From contig JAFRXD010000087.1 in NCBI GenBank assembly GCA_017441605.1, positions 1 through 32,388 on the forward strand: 32,388 bases of DNA. The letters run 5' to 3'. Numbering within the stretch: the first letter of the stretch is position 1; each line of letters opens with the position of its first letter. The notes beneath the pieces were generated by a model, which worked only from the letters and a program-made list of their open reading frames with translations, ran no database searches and was not told the origin of the DNA. The stretch is from Thermoguttaceae bacterium (lineage in GTDB: Bacteria; Planctomycetota; Planctomycetia; Pirellulales; Thermoguttaceae). Positions 16,513-24,349 of this stretch are shown here, in pieces. The position numbers and the translations under genes are program-made.

Positions 16513-17142
16513 TTACGCGCCGTACGCCGATATCCGGCGACGAATATTGGCGCCTTTTTCCAACTCGTCAACGATGGCTATCGCGTAATCGGCGTAACTA
16601 ATCGCGCTTTCGCCGCGGTCGTTGGTCGCGAACTCCTCGCCGCCCAACAAGTATTTGCCCGTCCTAGCCCCGTCCGCCTGAAAGTCCGCCGCCGGACTGA
16701 CGTACGTCCAAGCGACGTCCGATCGCTCCCGCAACTCCGACAGCGCTTTCGCCATTGCGGACGCCAGCGGCTTGAAACTCTCGGGAAAGTTGGGCGCGTC
16801 CGACAAACAACTCGTCCGCGTCTCGTCCAAATAAAGACTACCCGCCCCGCCAACGACAAGCAAACGCGCGCTCGTTCCCGAGAGTAAATCGCAGAGGCGC
16901 GCGAGCGACTCGCCGTGCAAGTGAAGCGTCTCCTCCGTCCAAGCCCCAAACGCGTCCACCACCGCGTCGTATCCGCTCAAATCCTCCTTCGTCAGATCGA
17001 ACAAGTCTTTCCGAACGTAATTGCTGGCGCTCGTCTTATTCTCGCCTCGTCCGAACGCGACGACCTCGATTCCTCGAGATAGCGCCTCGTCCACAATCTT
17101 GCGACCCGCTTTGCCGTTGGCCGCGACCACTGCGATCTTCAT
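16513..17142 (-). CDS. NAD(P)-binding oxidoreductase (YwnB-like, atypical SDR)
   Basis: This 209-residue protein begins MKIAVVAANGKAGRKIVDEA, a Rossmann dinucleotide-binding opening of the GxxGxxG type in which the first glycine is alanine. A second-strand motif (VVAFGR) suits NADP, and the DAVVDAFGAWTEETL and LLVVGGAGSLYLDE segments are typical of the NAD(P)H-binding family of small NmrA/YwnB-like proteins. The substrate is unknown. The late motif WTYVSPAADFQADGARTGKYLLG is also family-typical. GGAG and AAAGG precede the ATG. It is first in a two-gene transcript with an Rrf2 regulator, which suggests induction by a redox, electrophile or thiol signal; that is inference. Confidence 0.88.
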   Translation of the reverse strand: MKIAVVAANGKAGRKIVDEALSRGIEVVAFGRGENKTSASNYVRKDLFDLTKEDLSGYDAVVDAFGAWTEETLHLHGESLARLCDLLSGTSARLLVVGGAGSLYLDETRTSCLSDAPNFPESFKPLASAMAKALSELRERSDVAWTYVSPAADFQADGARTGKYLLGGEEFATNDRGESAISYADYAIAIVDELEKGANIRRRISAYGA

Positions 17143-17198
17143 TGTATTCTACCTTTCTCCTTAAATCTTTCAAGAACCTCGACAACTTTTGATTGTCT

Positions 17199-17217
17199 TG
17201 TAATAATGATTATTACA
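17199..17217. promoter_or_regulatory. Operator 1 (perfect 19-base dyad)
   Basis: TGTAATAAT-G-ATTATTACA is a perfect inverted repeat around a central G. It lies just downstream of the minus-strand -10, covering the expected transcript start. A regulator bound here would block transcription of the oxidoreductase/Rrf2 pair. Confidence 0.75.
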
Positions 17218-17221
17218 CGTT

Positions 17222-17248
17222 ATTATATCGCCCGTTCAAACTTGTCAA
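17222..17248 (-). promoter_or_regulatory. Promoter of the oxidoreductase-Rrf2 pair
   Basis: On the minus strand, TTGACA (17248-17243) is followed by TATAAT (17227-17222) with a 15-base spacer; shifting two bases gives TAATAA at 17. Both hexamers are consensus, but the spacing is short. Confidence 0.7.
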
Positions 17249-17261
17249 TATAATTATTACA
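17243..17261. promoter_or_regulatory. Operator 2 (imperfect dyad over the -35)
   Basis: One arm (ATTATTACA on the plus strand) is identical to operator 1; the other keeps six of nine bases and contains the -35 hexamer itself. Its centre is 44 bases from that of operator 1, about four helical turns. Confidence 0.6.
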
Positions 17262-17306
17262 CATTTTCGTTTTTTGAAAAAAAATGGCAAAAGGGCAGTT
17301 TGTCGA

Positions 17307-17335
17307 TTGAAAACAGTCTTTCAAAAAAGTACCAT
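17307..17335 (+). promoter_or_regulatory. Candidate promoter of the surface-protein gene
   Basis: TTGAAA (17307-17312), 17 bases, TACCAT (17330-17335). This is a moderate match. It would place the transcript start at about 17342, just before the hairpin at 17346-17368. Confidence 0.4.
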
Positions 17336-17345
17336 CGATTAGAGA

Positions 17346-17368
17346 CTCCGTTTCGCGAGGAAACGGGG
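17346..17368 (+). promoter_or_regulatory. Hairpin at the 5' end of the surface-protein mRNA
   Basis: Nine pairs (one G-U) around a GCGAG loop, core arms CCGTTTC / GAAACGG. If the promoter at 17307 is right, this lies within the first bases of the message, where hairpins often slow RNA decay. Confidence 0.45.
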
Positions 17369-17448
17369 GCCCTAAAAATGCGTTGGTCGTCGAGAATCGT
17401 TCCGCTGGGAACGAGGATTGAATTCGTGTTTTTAAGAGGGAGAATAAG

Positions 17449-20400
17449 ATGCTTTTCACGAGTGGGACTCGCGCGCGGGACGATCGGGGCGCGTCCGGTC
17501 GAGAACGGAGAAAACCGCGTTTCGAGACGCTGGAAGAACGCCGACTTTTAAACGCGAGCCCCCTCTTCGACGTCCCGACCGTCGAAACCGCCCTGGTCTC
17601 AGAAGCGGTTCCCTCCTCCCATATCGTCCCCGGGCTCCAATCGCTCGACGAATCCCTCGAAATCGCCCTGCGCCAAGCCGGGCAAAACCCGAGCGCCCTC
17701 TCGCAAAACTTCGTCTTCAATCTCAATAGCGATCCTAATTCGAACAAGACGATCTATCTCGACTTCAACGGTCATACTTATACCGGTTCCTCTTGGAACA
17801 ACGGCGCGAAAATTACGGTTCCCCCTTTCGATACCGACGGAAACGCCTCGACCTTTTCCAACGCGGAACTTCGATTGATCTACGAAATTTGGGCGCGCGT
17901 CGCCGAAGACTACGCCCCCTTCGAGGTCAACGTGACCACAAAAGCCCCGAGCGCCGACCAACTGACAAAAACCCCAAATATAAACGACGAAACCTACGGT
18001 ATTCGCGTCGCCGTCGGCGGCTCTTGCAACGACTGGTACGTTAAGACCGGGACAAAATCCGGAGTCGCCGAAATCGGGTCCTTCAACGCATCGACCGACG
18101 TACCCTGCTTTGTCTGGTCCAAAACCCTAGCGCAAGCCGGCTACCAGTACTTTGGAGCACAAGTCGCCGACTCCGTCTCCCACGAAGTCGGCCACTCCTT
18201 GGGACTAGCTCACGACGGAAAAGGAAGCGAAGAGTACTACCTCGGAGCCGACGGTTGGGCCCCCCTTATGGGAGCCGCCGGCGTCCAACCCCTTTCGATA
18301 TGGTCGAACGGAGACTACGACGGCGCCACAAATCGCGAGGACGACCTCGCCGTCATTGTCGCCAACAACGGGTTCGGATATCGCGACGACGACTGCGGCG
18401 ACTCCTTCGACCAAGCCCAAAGACTGACCTTCTCCGCCTCCGGAAACCTCGGTTCCGGAACGATCGAAAGAAATACCGACGTCGATTTCTTCTCCTTTGC
18501 CCTAAACGGCGAGGCCTCCACCCTCGTCGTCGGAGGGCTTCGCGGGCTGACCAATCTCGACGCCCTCGTCAAGATTTACGACTCCAATCGCGAGCTCGTC
18601 GGAACCTACGACCCCAAAGAGAGCCTCTACGTCCGCGTCGATCTGACAAATTTCGCCCCCGGCGAGTACTATATGTCCGTCGAGGGAACCGGGTTAATTC
18701 GATACGGCGAACTTATTTACTCCGACTATGGCAGTCTGGGCGCCTATGCGATCTCGACTATTCCGACCGCGAGCGCCCCCGGGCTTTCCGAACCCAACGA
18801 CAATATGACCGACGCCTATCCCCTCGGCCCAATTGCCGGAACCAAGGTTTTCACCTCAAAAATCGACCGCGCCGACGACGAGGACTGGTACTCCTTTACC
18901 CTGCTAAAAACAGGAACGGCGAACGATTCTATTAAACTTACCGCTCAATACTACAACTCCTCCAACTGCTTGACCCTCCAACTCCTCGACGAAAAAAGCG
19001 AGCTTGATCGATACGCCTTCGCCCAAAACGTCGCGAGCGTCTCGCTAAACGGGCTCGCCCCGGGAACTTACTACTTTCGCGTTTACGACGCCTATAACTC
19101 CGCGACCGTCAACGCCTATCGCGCGGAAATCAACGCCCCCGGCGCGATGCTCGAAACCCCGACCCTCGAACTGGTTCGAGCCTCCGCGACGAGCGCGACC
19201 GCCGCCGTCGGAGCCGTCGCCGGCGCCTCGAAATACAAGATCGAATACTCGACCGACAAATTCTTCCGGACCGGGGTGAAAACGATCTCTCTAACGAGCG
19301 CCGGATCGAAAACGATCGCCGCGCTAACCGCCGGAGAGACCTATTACTTCCGCGCGAGAGCCGTCGGAAACGAAACGACCTTCTTCAGCTCCGACTGGAT
19401 CGTTCGCGAAATCGCCCCGACCCTACCGTCGCAAACAACGCTCGCCGCCCCGACCGTCGCCTCGATCTCGACCAACGCGAACTCCGCGACTTTTACCGTC
19501 GCCGCCGTCCCCAACGCGACCGCCTACCTCGTCGAATATTCGACCGTCTCTAGCTTCCAAACCTCGACGAGCAAGACGTTTGCGAGCTCCGGTTCGAAAA
19601 CGATTTCCGGTTTGACCCCGAATACGAAATACTATTTCCGAGTCAAGGCGACCGCGACCGGCTTCAACGACTCCGAATGGACTCAATTCGACGCGACGAC
19701 CCAAAAAGCGACCCTGACCGCCCCCGGTATCGCCGCGAAGTCGACGACCGACGCGTCGGCGTCCTTTACGATCGGCGCCGTCGCGAACGCGAATAAATAC
19801 GTCGTTCAATACGGAACCGACGAGAACTTCGAATCGCCCGCGACCAAATCGTTCGCGACCTCCGGCTCGCAAACGATTTCCGGCTTGACGCCGAATACGA
19901 AATACTACTTCCGCGTCAAGGCGACCGCGACCGGATTCAACGACTCCGAATGGACGACCTTCAACCTAACGACCAAGAAAACGACCCTCCCCGTCCCGAC
20001 TGTCCGATCGATTTCAACGACCGAAACGAGCGCCTCGTTCGTTGTCGGCGCCGTCGCGAACGCGAATAAATACGTCGTTCAATACGGAACCGACGAAAAC
20101 TTCCAATCCCCGGCGAGCATAACGTTTACGAGCCGCGGAACGCAAACGATTTCCGACTTGACCCCGAACGCGAAATACTATTTCCGCGTCAAGGTGTCCG
20201 CCGCCGGATTCAACGACTCCCCTTGGACGACTTTCGAAGCGACGACTCAAAAGGCGACCCTAACCGCGCCCGAAGCGCGCGTTGCGAGCGCTACGACGAC
20301 CGCCCTTTACGTCGAAATCCGCGAAGTCGACGACGCCGCGAAATACGTTCTTCAATACGACCTCGACCCCAACTTCCCTTCCCCGAAAGAGAAAACCTAT

Positions 20401-21552
20401 TCCGCGCCCGGAAAGCGCTGGATTACGAATCTTACCCCTCGATCGACTTATTATTTCCGCGTTAAGGCGACCGCCGACGAATTCGACGATTCCGTCTGGA
20501 CGAACTTTGAGGGAACGACCAAAACCCCGACCCTCGCGACCCCGAAAATCGACGCGATCTCGGTCGACGAAACCGTCGTCTCGTTTAACCTCGCCCCCGT
20601 CCCGAGCGCCGAGCGCTACCTCGTCGAATTCGCCCCCGACTCCAATTTCTCGCGCGGCGCGAGCGTTTCCTTCGATTCGCCCGGCGAGAAAACGATCGCC
20701 GATTTGGAACCAAATTCCACATATTACTTCCGCGTTAAAGCGATCGCCGACAATTACAACGACTCCCCGACCGCGTCCTTCGCCGCCTCGACCTTTAACG
20801 CGAAAGAGAGACTCGAAATTCAAGAGGGGTGCGACGCGCTACTGTCCCCGCCGGACGAGATTCCCGAAGGCGCGGCGCTCTACTGGAATTTGTCGAACAA
20901 ACCCCTAGACTCCCTCGACGATTACGTCCCGGCGGACCCAAATCTCGTCCTCCTCCATAGCGACTACCCCGCCTCGGAAGGACGACTCGTCGCGAGAATC
21001 AGAATCCGCGACGCGCAAGGCGCCTTCGGAGACTCGCAAACCGCGGTTCTCAATTTCGTTCGCGTTCATCCGACGATCGAGGTTAAATCGGAAGCGCTCG
21101 CGGAAGGCTCCGTTCTCCGACTCGATCTAACCGCCAGATTCCCGATGGGGGAATCGATCGCCCTTTGGACCCTCGATTGGGGAGACGGAACGACGACGAC
21201 CCGCGAAGAGCTGGGAACCGAACTAATCGCGACCCATTTTTACCAATCGCAAAGCGCGAAAACGACTTACAAAGTCAAAATTTCTCTCGTCGACGAGACG
21301 GGATTCGTATCGACTTGGCTCGACGTCGCGACCTTCTCGCCCCCCGTCTCCGCGAGCGAAGCGGCCGACGAGCGCGGCCCGATGAAAACGAGCGAGGCTC
21401 CAAATGTCCGGAAACGCGAGAGCGCGCCCTTCGTTTCGGTTCCGCCGACCGCGAAGTTCCGAAAAACGCGAGACATTCTCGACCGCGCTTTTGAAGAGTA
21501 CTCCGACGACGAGTCCGTTGAACTCTCCCGTTTGTTCTCGGTATCGCGTTGA
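17449..21552 (+). CDS. LEPR-XLL surface protein with metalloprotease domain and six FN3-like repeats
   Basis: This 1367-residue protein is likely exported and may be proteolytic. It opens with a basic stretch and FETLEERRLLNA (25-36), the planctomycete LEPR-XLL motif, without an obvious hydrophobic signal peptide. Residues ~90-300 form a reprolysin-like zinc peptidase: HEVGHSLGLAH (245-255) supplies three His ligands and the Glu, and WAPLMGAAG (~273) fits the Met-turn. Two pre-peptidase-type beta domains follow (~315-440, ~447-560; DVDFFSFAL, DEDWYSFTL). Six FN3-like repeats of ~90 residues span ~567-1117, each with TYYFRVKA-type strands. A PKD-like part (LDWGDGTTTT) lies near 1240, then a charged tail with no sortase or PEP-CTERM signal. 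GGGAG lies 7 bases before the ATG. It probably binds or cleaves an extracellular polymer; the substrate is unknown. Confidence 0.92.
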   Translation: MLFTSGTRARDDRGASGRERRKPRFETLEERRLLNASPLFDVPTVETALVSEAVPSSHIVPGLQSLDESLEIALRQAGQNPSALSQNFVFNLNSDPNSNKTIYLDFNGHTYTGSSWNNGAKITVPPFDTDGNASTFSNAELRLIYEIWARVAEDYAPFEVNVTTKAPSADQLTKTPNINDETYGIRVAVGGSCNDWYVKTGTKSGVAEIGSFNASTDVPCFVWSKTLAQAGYQYFGAQVADSVSHEVGHSLGLAHDGKGSEEYYLGADGWAPLMGAAGVQPLSIWSNGDYDGATNREDDLAVIVANNGFGYRDDDCGDSFDQAQRLTFSASGNLGSGTIERNTDVDFFSFALNGEASTLVVGGLRGLTNLDALVKIYDSNRELVGTYDPKESLYVRVDLTNFAPGEYYMSVEGTGLIRYGELIYSDYGSLGAYAISTIPTASAPGLSEPNDNMTDAYPLGPIAGTKVFTSKIDRADDEDWYSFTLLKTGTANDSIKLTAQYYNSSNCLTLQLLDEKSELDRYAFAQNVASVSLNGLAPGTYYFRVYDAYNSATVNAYRAEINAPGAMLETPTLELVRASATSATAAVGAVAGASKYKIEYSTDKFFRTGVKTISLTSAGSKTIAALTAGETYYFRARAVGNETTFFSSDWIVREIAPTLPSQTTLAAPTVASISTNANSATFTVAAVPNATAYLVEYSTVSSFQTSTSKTFASSGSKTISGLTPNTKYYFRVKATATGFNDSEWTQFDATTQKATLTAPGIAAKSTTDASASFTIGAVANANKYVVQYGTDENFESPATKSFATSGSQTISGLTPNTKYYFRVKATATGFNDSEWTTFNLTTKKTTLPVPTVRSISTTETSASFVVGAVANANKYVVQYGTDENFQSPASITFTSRGTQTISDLTPNAKYYFRVKVSAAGFNDSPWTTFEATTQKATLTAPEARVASATTTALYVEIREVDDAAKYVLQYDLDPNFPSPKEKTYSAPGKRWITNLTPRSTYYFRVKATADEFDDSVWTNFEGTTKTPTLATPKIDAISVDETVVSFNLAPVPSAERYLVEFAPDSNFSRGASVSFDSPGEKTIADLEPNSTYYFRVKAIADNYNDSPTASFAASTFNAKERLEIQEGCDALLSPPDEIPEGAALYWNLSNKPLDSLDDYVPADPNLVLLHSDYPASEGRLVARIRIRDAQGAFGDSQTAVLNFVRVHPTIEVKSEALAEGSVLRLDLTARFPMGESIALWTLDWGDGTTTTREELGTELIATHFYQSQSAKTTYKVKISLVDETGFVSTWLDVATFSPPVSASEAADERGPMKTSEAPNVRKRESAPFVSVPPTAKFRKTRDILDRAFEEYSDDESVELSRLFSVSR
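19150..20800 (+). repeat. Tandem repeats of about 273 bases inside the surface-protein gene
   Basis: Six tandem units encode the FN3-like domains. Units 3 and 4 share an exact block of about 50 bases (from 19773 and from 20046, offset 273). Units 2 and 3 share long near-identical stretches around 19600-19680 and 19870-19950. The first, fifth and sixth units are clearly more diverged. Confidence 0.85.
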
Positions 21553-21557
21553 GTCCT

Positions 21558-21606
21558 CGCCGCCGTCAACTAAACGCAAAAAGGAGGTTCGCGGCGCTTT
21601 TTTTTT
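21558..21606 (+). terminator. Weak terminator after the surface-protein gene
   Basis: CGCCGC (21558-21563) can pair with GCGGCG (21591-21596) across a long 27-base loop; nine T residues follow (21598-21606). The T-run is convincing; the stem is poor. Confidence 0.4.
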
Positions 21607-21687
21607 GGGGCCCCAACGATATAATATGACCGTGTCGACGAGAGTCCGAGTCTCGTCGCGATAGCAAAACGAATCAAGGAGAACGAA

Positions 21688-22626
21688 ATGCAACGACGCG
21701 ATTTTTTGAAAACGGCGGCGGCGACCTCGGCGACCATCGCCTCCCCGCTGTTCGCGGACGAAGACGAGGGTTCCGTCGTCTACTTTACCAAAACGATCAC
21801 GCCGGAAAAAGCCCTGGAGCTCTATCGAGCCTTGGGGCGGAAACTTAAAGGAAAAGTTGGCGTCAAAACCCACTCGGGCGAACCGACCGGAAACCATTAC
21901 CTTAAACCCGATTTCCTCAAACCGCTCGTCGACGAAGTCGACGGAACCTTCGTCGAGTGCAACACGGCTTACCCGGGCCGACGAATGAAAACCGAAGACC
22001 ATTGGAAAGTCGTCGAGGAGCACGGATTTAAAAAGGTCGCCCCGTTCGATATTATGGACGCGGAAAAAGAGATCGAGTTGCCTATTCCGAACGGCAAACA
22101 AATCAAAGTCAACTATGTCGGCGCCAATTTGGCGAACTACGATTCGTTGTTGGTAACTTCCCATTTCAAAGGACATCAAATGGGAGGCTTTGGCGGGGCG
22201 CTGAAGAATATCTCGATCGGTATCGCGTCCTCGCGCGGAAAAGCTCATATTCACGGCGCCGGAGATCCCGAGCGCATGTGGGACTGCGAGCAAAACAAGT
22301 TTCTCGAGGCGATGGCCGACGCGTGTCGTTCTATCCTAGACAAATTCGGCGAGAATATCGCTTTCGTCAACGTGATGAAAGATCTCTCGATCGACTGCGA
22401 TTGCAACGGCGCTCCCCATAAGCCCGAAATGGCCGATATCGGTATTCTCGCCTCTATAGACCCCGTCGCGATCGACCAAGCGTGCTACGACCTCGTCGTT
22501 AATTCCGAGGACAAGGGAAAAGAGAGCCTAATTGAAAGAATGGACTCGAGAAACGCGACCCATATCCTCGAAGCCGCCGAAGCGCTCGGAGTTGGGTCGA
22601 GAAAATACAAGTTGATCGAACTTTGA
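21688..22626 (+). CDS. DUF362 domain protein with Tat-like leader
   Basis: This 312-residue protein begins MQRRDFLKTAAATSATIASPLFA. RRDFLK is a twin-arginine motif and PLFA a plausible signal-peptidase site, so it is probably exported folded. The body is a DUF362 domain: VGVKTHSGEPTGNHYLKPDF near 55-75, the central LLVTSHFKGHQMGGFGGALKNISIG and the late DIGILASIDPVAIDQACYDLV. DUF362 proteins often carry iron-sulfur clusters, but here I see only an isolated SIDCDCNGAP cysteine pair and no ferredoxin-type CxxCxxC set. Function is unknown, probably redox-related. AAGGAGAA lies 5 bases before the ATG. A TATAAT at 21620-21625 may be its -10, with no good -35. Confidence 0.88.
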   Translation: MQRRDFLKTAAATSATIASPLFADEDEGSVVYFTKTITPEKALELYRALGRKLKGKVGVKTHSGEPTGNHYLKPDFLKPLVDEVDGTFVECNTAYPGRRMKTEDHWKVVEEHGFKKVAPFDIMDAEKEIELPIPNGKQIKVNYVGANLANYDSLLVTSHFKGHQMGGFGGALKNISIGIASSRGKAHIHGAGDPERMWDCEQNKFLEAMADACRSILDKFGENIAFVNVMKDLSIDCDCNGAPHKPEMADIGILASIDPVAIDQACYDLVVNSEDKGKESLIERMDSRNATHILEAAEALGVGSRKYKLIEL

Positions 22627-22641
22627 CCCTCTTGTCCCGCT

Positions 22642-22671
22642 CTATTTGCTAAATCGCTATTTGCTAAATCG
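22642..22671. repeat. Perfect 15-base tandem duplication
   Basis: CTATTTGCTAAATCG occurs twice in a row between the convergent DUF362 and zinc-ribbon genes. The last base overlaps the hairpin that follows. Confidence 0.9.
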
Positions 22672-22695
22672 CGGGGCGCGACCCGATCGCCCCGC
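22671..22695. terminator. Hairpin between convergent genes
   Basis: A perfect eight-base stem (GCGGGGCG / CGCCCCGC) with a nine-base loop, 45 bases past the DUF362 stop and 43 bases past the zinc-ribbon gene's stop on the other strand. No T-run on either side, so it may stall or protect both messages rather than terminate alone. Confidence 0.45.
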
Positions 22696-22737
22696 GACCC
22701 GTCGCGCCCTCGCGCGCAATGAGTCCGCCGCGAGCGC

Positions 22738-23652
22738 CTACCGCCTCCGGCTCGGCGCGGCCCTCCGTCGACGAGCCGGCGGAGGCGTCGCCTCCCCTTC
22801 GTCCTCTTGCGAGCCCCGACCCGCTTTCTTCGCTTTCGCGCGGCGAGCGTCCGCCTCTTTCTGGATCGCCGTTCGCTGCTCCACGATCTCCTCGTCCGTT
22901 TGACCCGGAATCGCCCCGTTCATTCGCGCTCGTTGGGGATCGACCTTCGGCGCGGCCGCGACCGAACGATTGTGCGTTTCCCAAACCCAGCCGTCCCACT
23001 GGAAGAGGAGACCGCGTCCTAAAATCGCGACGAACATAAACATAAAGTAAACGAGAAGCGCTTTCCCGTAATTGCAGTCGAAGAAAATCAGCGCCCCGAA
23101 AGCCCCGATCGCCCCGATCGCGAGCATATAGACGCACGAGACCGGACCCGTGCCGAGGAAATGAACCAGCGTCTCAAAGACGAGCCAAGAAAGCCCGAAA
23201 ACGATCGCCGCTTTCAACGAGCGAATCCGCCGCTCGTTCCCGAGAAACATTTCCAAGTCGTTTTCGTCGCGGATCAGCGTGTAGCCGAACTCGCAAATCG
23301 GGAGCGCGACCAAAAAGACCGCGATCGCCCCAAAAATCCCGCTTATCAGTTTCGAGCCGATCGCCCCGACGAGAAACGTCAGCGCCAGCGCCCCGAGGGA
23401 CCCCATAATCCCCCAAAAGACCTGTTTCCCCGTGTAGAGAAACCGTCGCATCGCGATCGGACGCGCGTCGTGACCGACCGTCTTCTTCGCTTTGCCACCG
23501 TCCACGACCACGTCGGGGGCGTGGATAATCACCTGCTCTTTTGGGATTTCAATAATATGCCCGCACTTTGGGCACGGACCTCTTTTGCCCGCGAACCGAT
23601 CGTCGACCTCGAACGACGTCATACATCCGGGACATATTACTCGAATCGCCAT
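22738..23652 (-). CDS. Zinc-ribbon membrane protein
   Basis: This 304-residue protein has an N-terminal zinc ribbon with two CxxC knuckles (CPGC at 8-11, CPKC at 27-30), of the kind often fused to membrane proteins in planctomycetes. About six hydrophobic helices follow (~78-100, 103-122, 148-170, 174-192, 196-215), with an acidic loop containing RDENDLEMFLGNERR between them. The C-terminal ~70 residues are cytoplasmic-looking, charged and low-complexity, ending in an arginine-rich stretch. I do not recognise a specific family. AAAGGAG lies 6 bases before the ATG. The release-factor-like gene is 55 bases upstream on the same strand, so they may share a transcript. Confidence 0.85.
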   Translation of the reverse strand: MAIRVICPGCMTSFEVDDRFAGKRGPCPKCGHIIEIPKEQVIIHAPDVVVDGGKAKKTVGHDARPIAMRRFLYTGKQVFWGIMGSLGALALTFLVGAIGSKLISGIFGAIAVFLVALPICEFGYTLIRDENDLEMFLGNERRIRSLKAAIVFGLSWLVFETLVHFLGTGPVSCVYMLAIGAIGAFGALIFFDCNYGKALLVYFMFMFVAILGRGLLFQWDGWVWETHNRSVAAAPKVDPQRARMNGAIPGQTDEEIVEQRTAIQKEADARRAKAKKAGRGSQEDEGEATPPPARRRRAAPSRRR

Positions 23653-23707
23653 CGATGACTCCTTTGGATTTTATAGAAACGCTTCGCTCGAGAAGCGCTC
23701 GCGTTCT

Positions 23708-24265
23708 TTAAGGTTTGAGCCGTCCGAGCCCTCGCGCCGCCCGCGACCCGTTGAGCTTCTCCAGCGCTTTCGGCTCCTCGGAGAGCAGGCGAACGATTTG
23801 GCTCGACGTCGTTCCCAGCGCCTTCGCCGCCAGTGGCAAATCCTCGCCGACCAACGCGTAAACGTCGAAAAACTCCGAGACCAGTATCGGATAATCGAAA
23901 TGCGAGGACGAGACGCTCAACTTGCCCCCGACCAATCGCGCGAACCAGCGAAAATCGCGCGCGACCTCGGGCGCCAAAACGACTTCCCCCGACTCGCGCC
24001 GGTCGTCCCCGTCGGCGACCTCCGGTATGTCGCGAACGTTGAGCGCGATTTCCAGCCGCAACCTCGCCAGGGCGACAGCGCGGTTCTCCGACTGCGACCG
24101 TCGCTCCGACGCTTGACCGACGAGCCCGGTCGGTTCGTGGTAAAATCGAACCGCCGTCTCGACCTTATTGCGATTCTGCCCCCCCGGTCCCGAGCGACGA
24201 CCGCGCTCGAATCGGCATTGAGCTTCGAGCTCCTTCGGCGCCAAATAAACGGGGGAACCGCGCAT
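23708..24265 (-). CDS. Peptide-chain-release-factor-like protein with GGQ motif
   Basis: This 185-residue protein carries the catalytic domain that hydrolyses peptidyl-tRNA on the ribosome: RRSGPGGQNRNKVETAVRF with GGQ at residues 28-30, followed by HxPTGL-like HEPTGLVGQASERRSQSENRAVALARL. It lacks the codon-reading domains of RF1/RF2, so it resembles ArfB-type ribosome rescue factors. However, the ~105 residues after the domain are not the short basic tail of ArfB, but a longer mixed helical region (EVARDFRWFARLVGGKLSV ... ALGTTSSQIVRLL). The frame is open to a TTG at 24322; I prefer ATG at 24265, since neither has a strong ribosome binding site and the domain begins soon after. Confidence 0.8.
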   Translation of the reverse strand: MRGSPVYLAPKELEAQCRFERGRRSGPGGQNRNKVETAVRFYHEPTGLVGQASERRSQSENRAVALARLRLEIALNVRDIPEVADGDDRRESGEVVLAPEVARDFRWFARLVGGKLSVSSSHFDYPILVSEFFDVYALVGEDLPLAAKALGTTSSQIVRLLSEEPKALEKLNGSRAARGLGRLKP

Positions 24266-24349
24266 CGTCTCAAAAAAGCGCCCAAACGAAAACGAGGAGC
24301 TTCCGTTTGAGCGCCAAATCAACTAACTAGGGACGAGACCCGCTCGGAA

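Noticed and set aside
19423..20823. Evenly spaced repeats considered as a CRISPR array or satellite
   Set aside because: The period is about 273 bases and in frame; it encodes FN3-like domains. No short repeats with unique spacers were seen anywhere.
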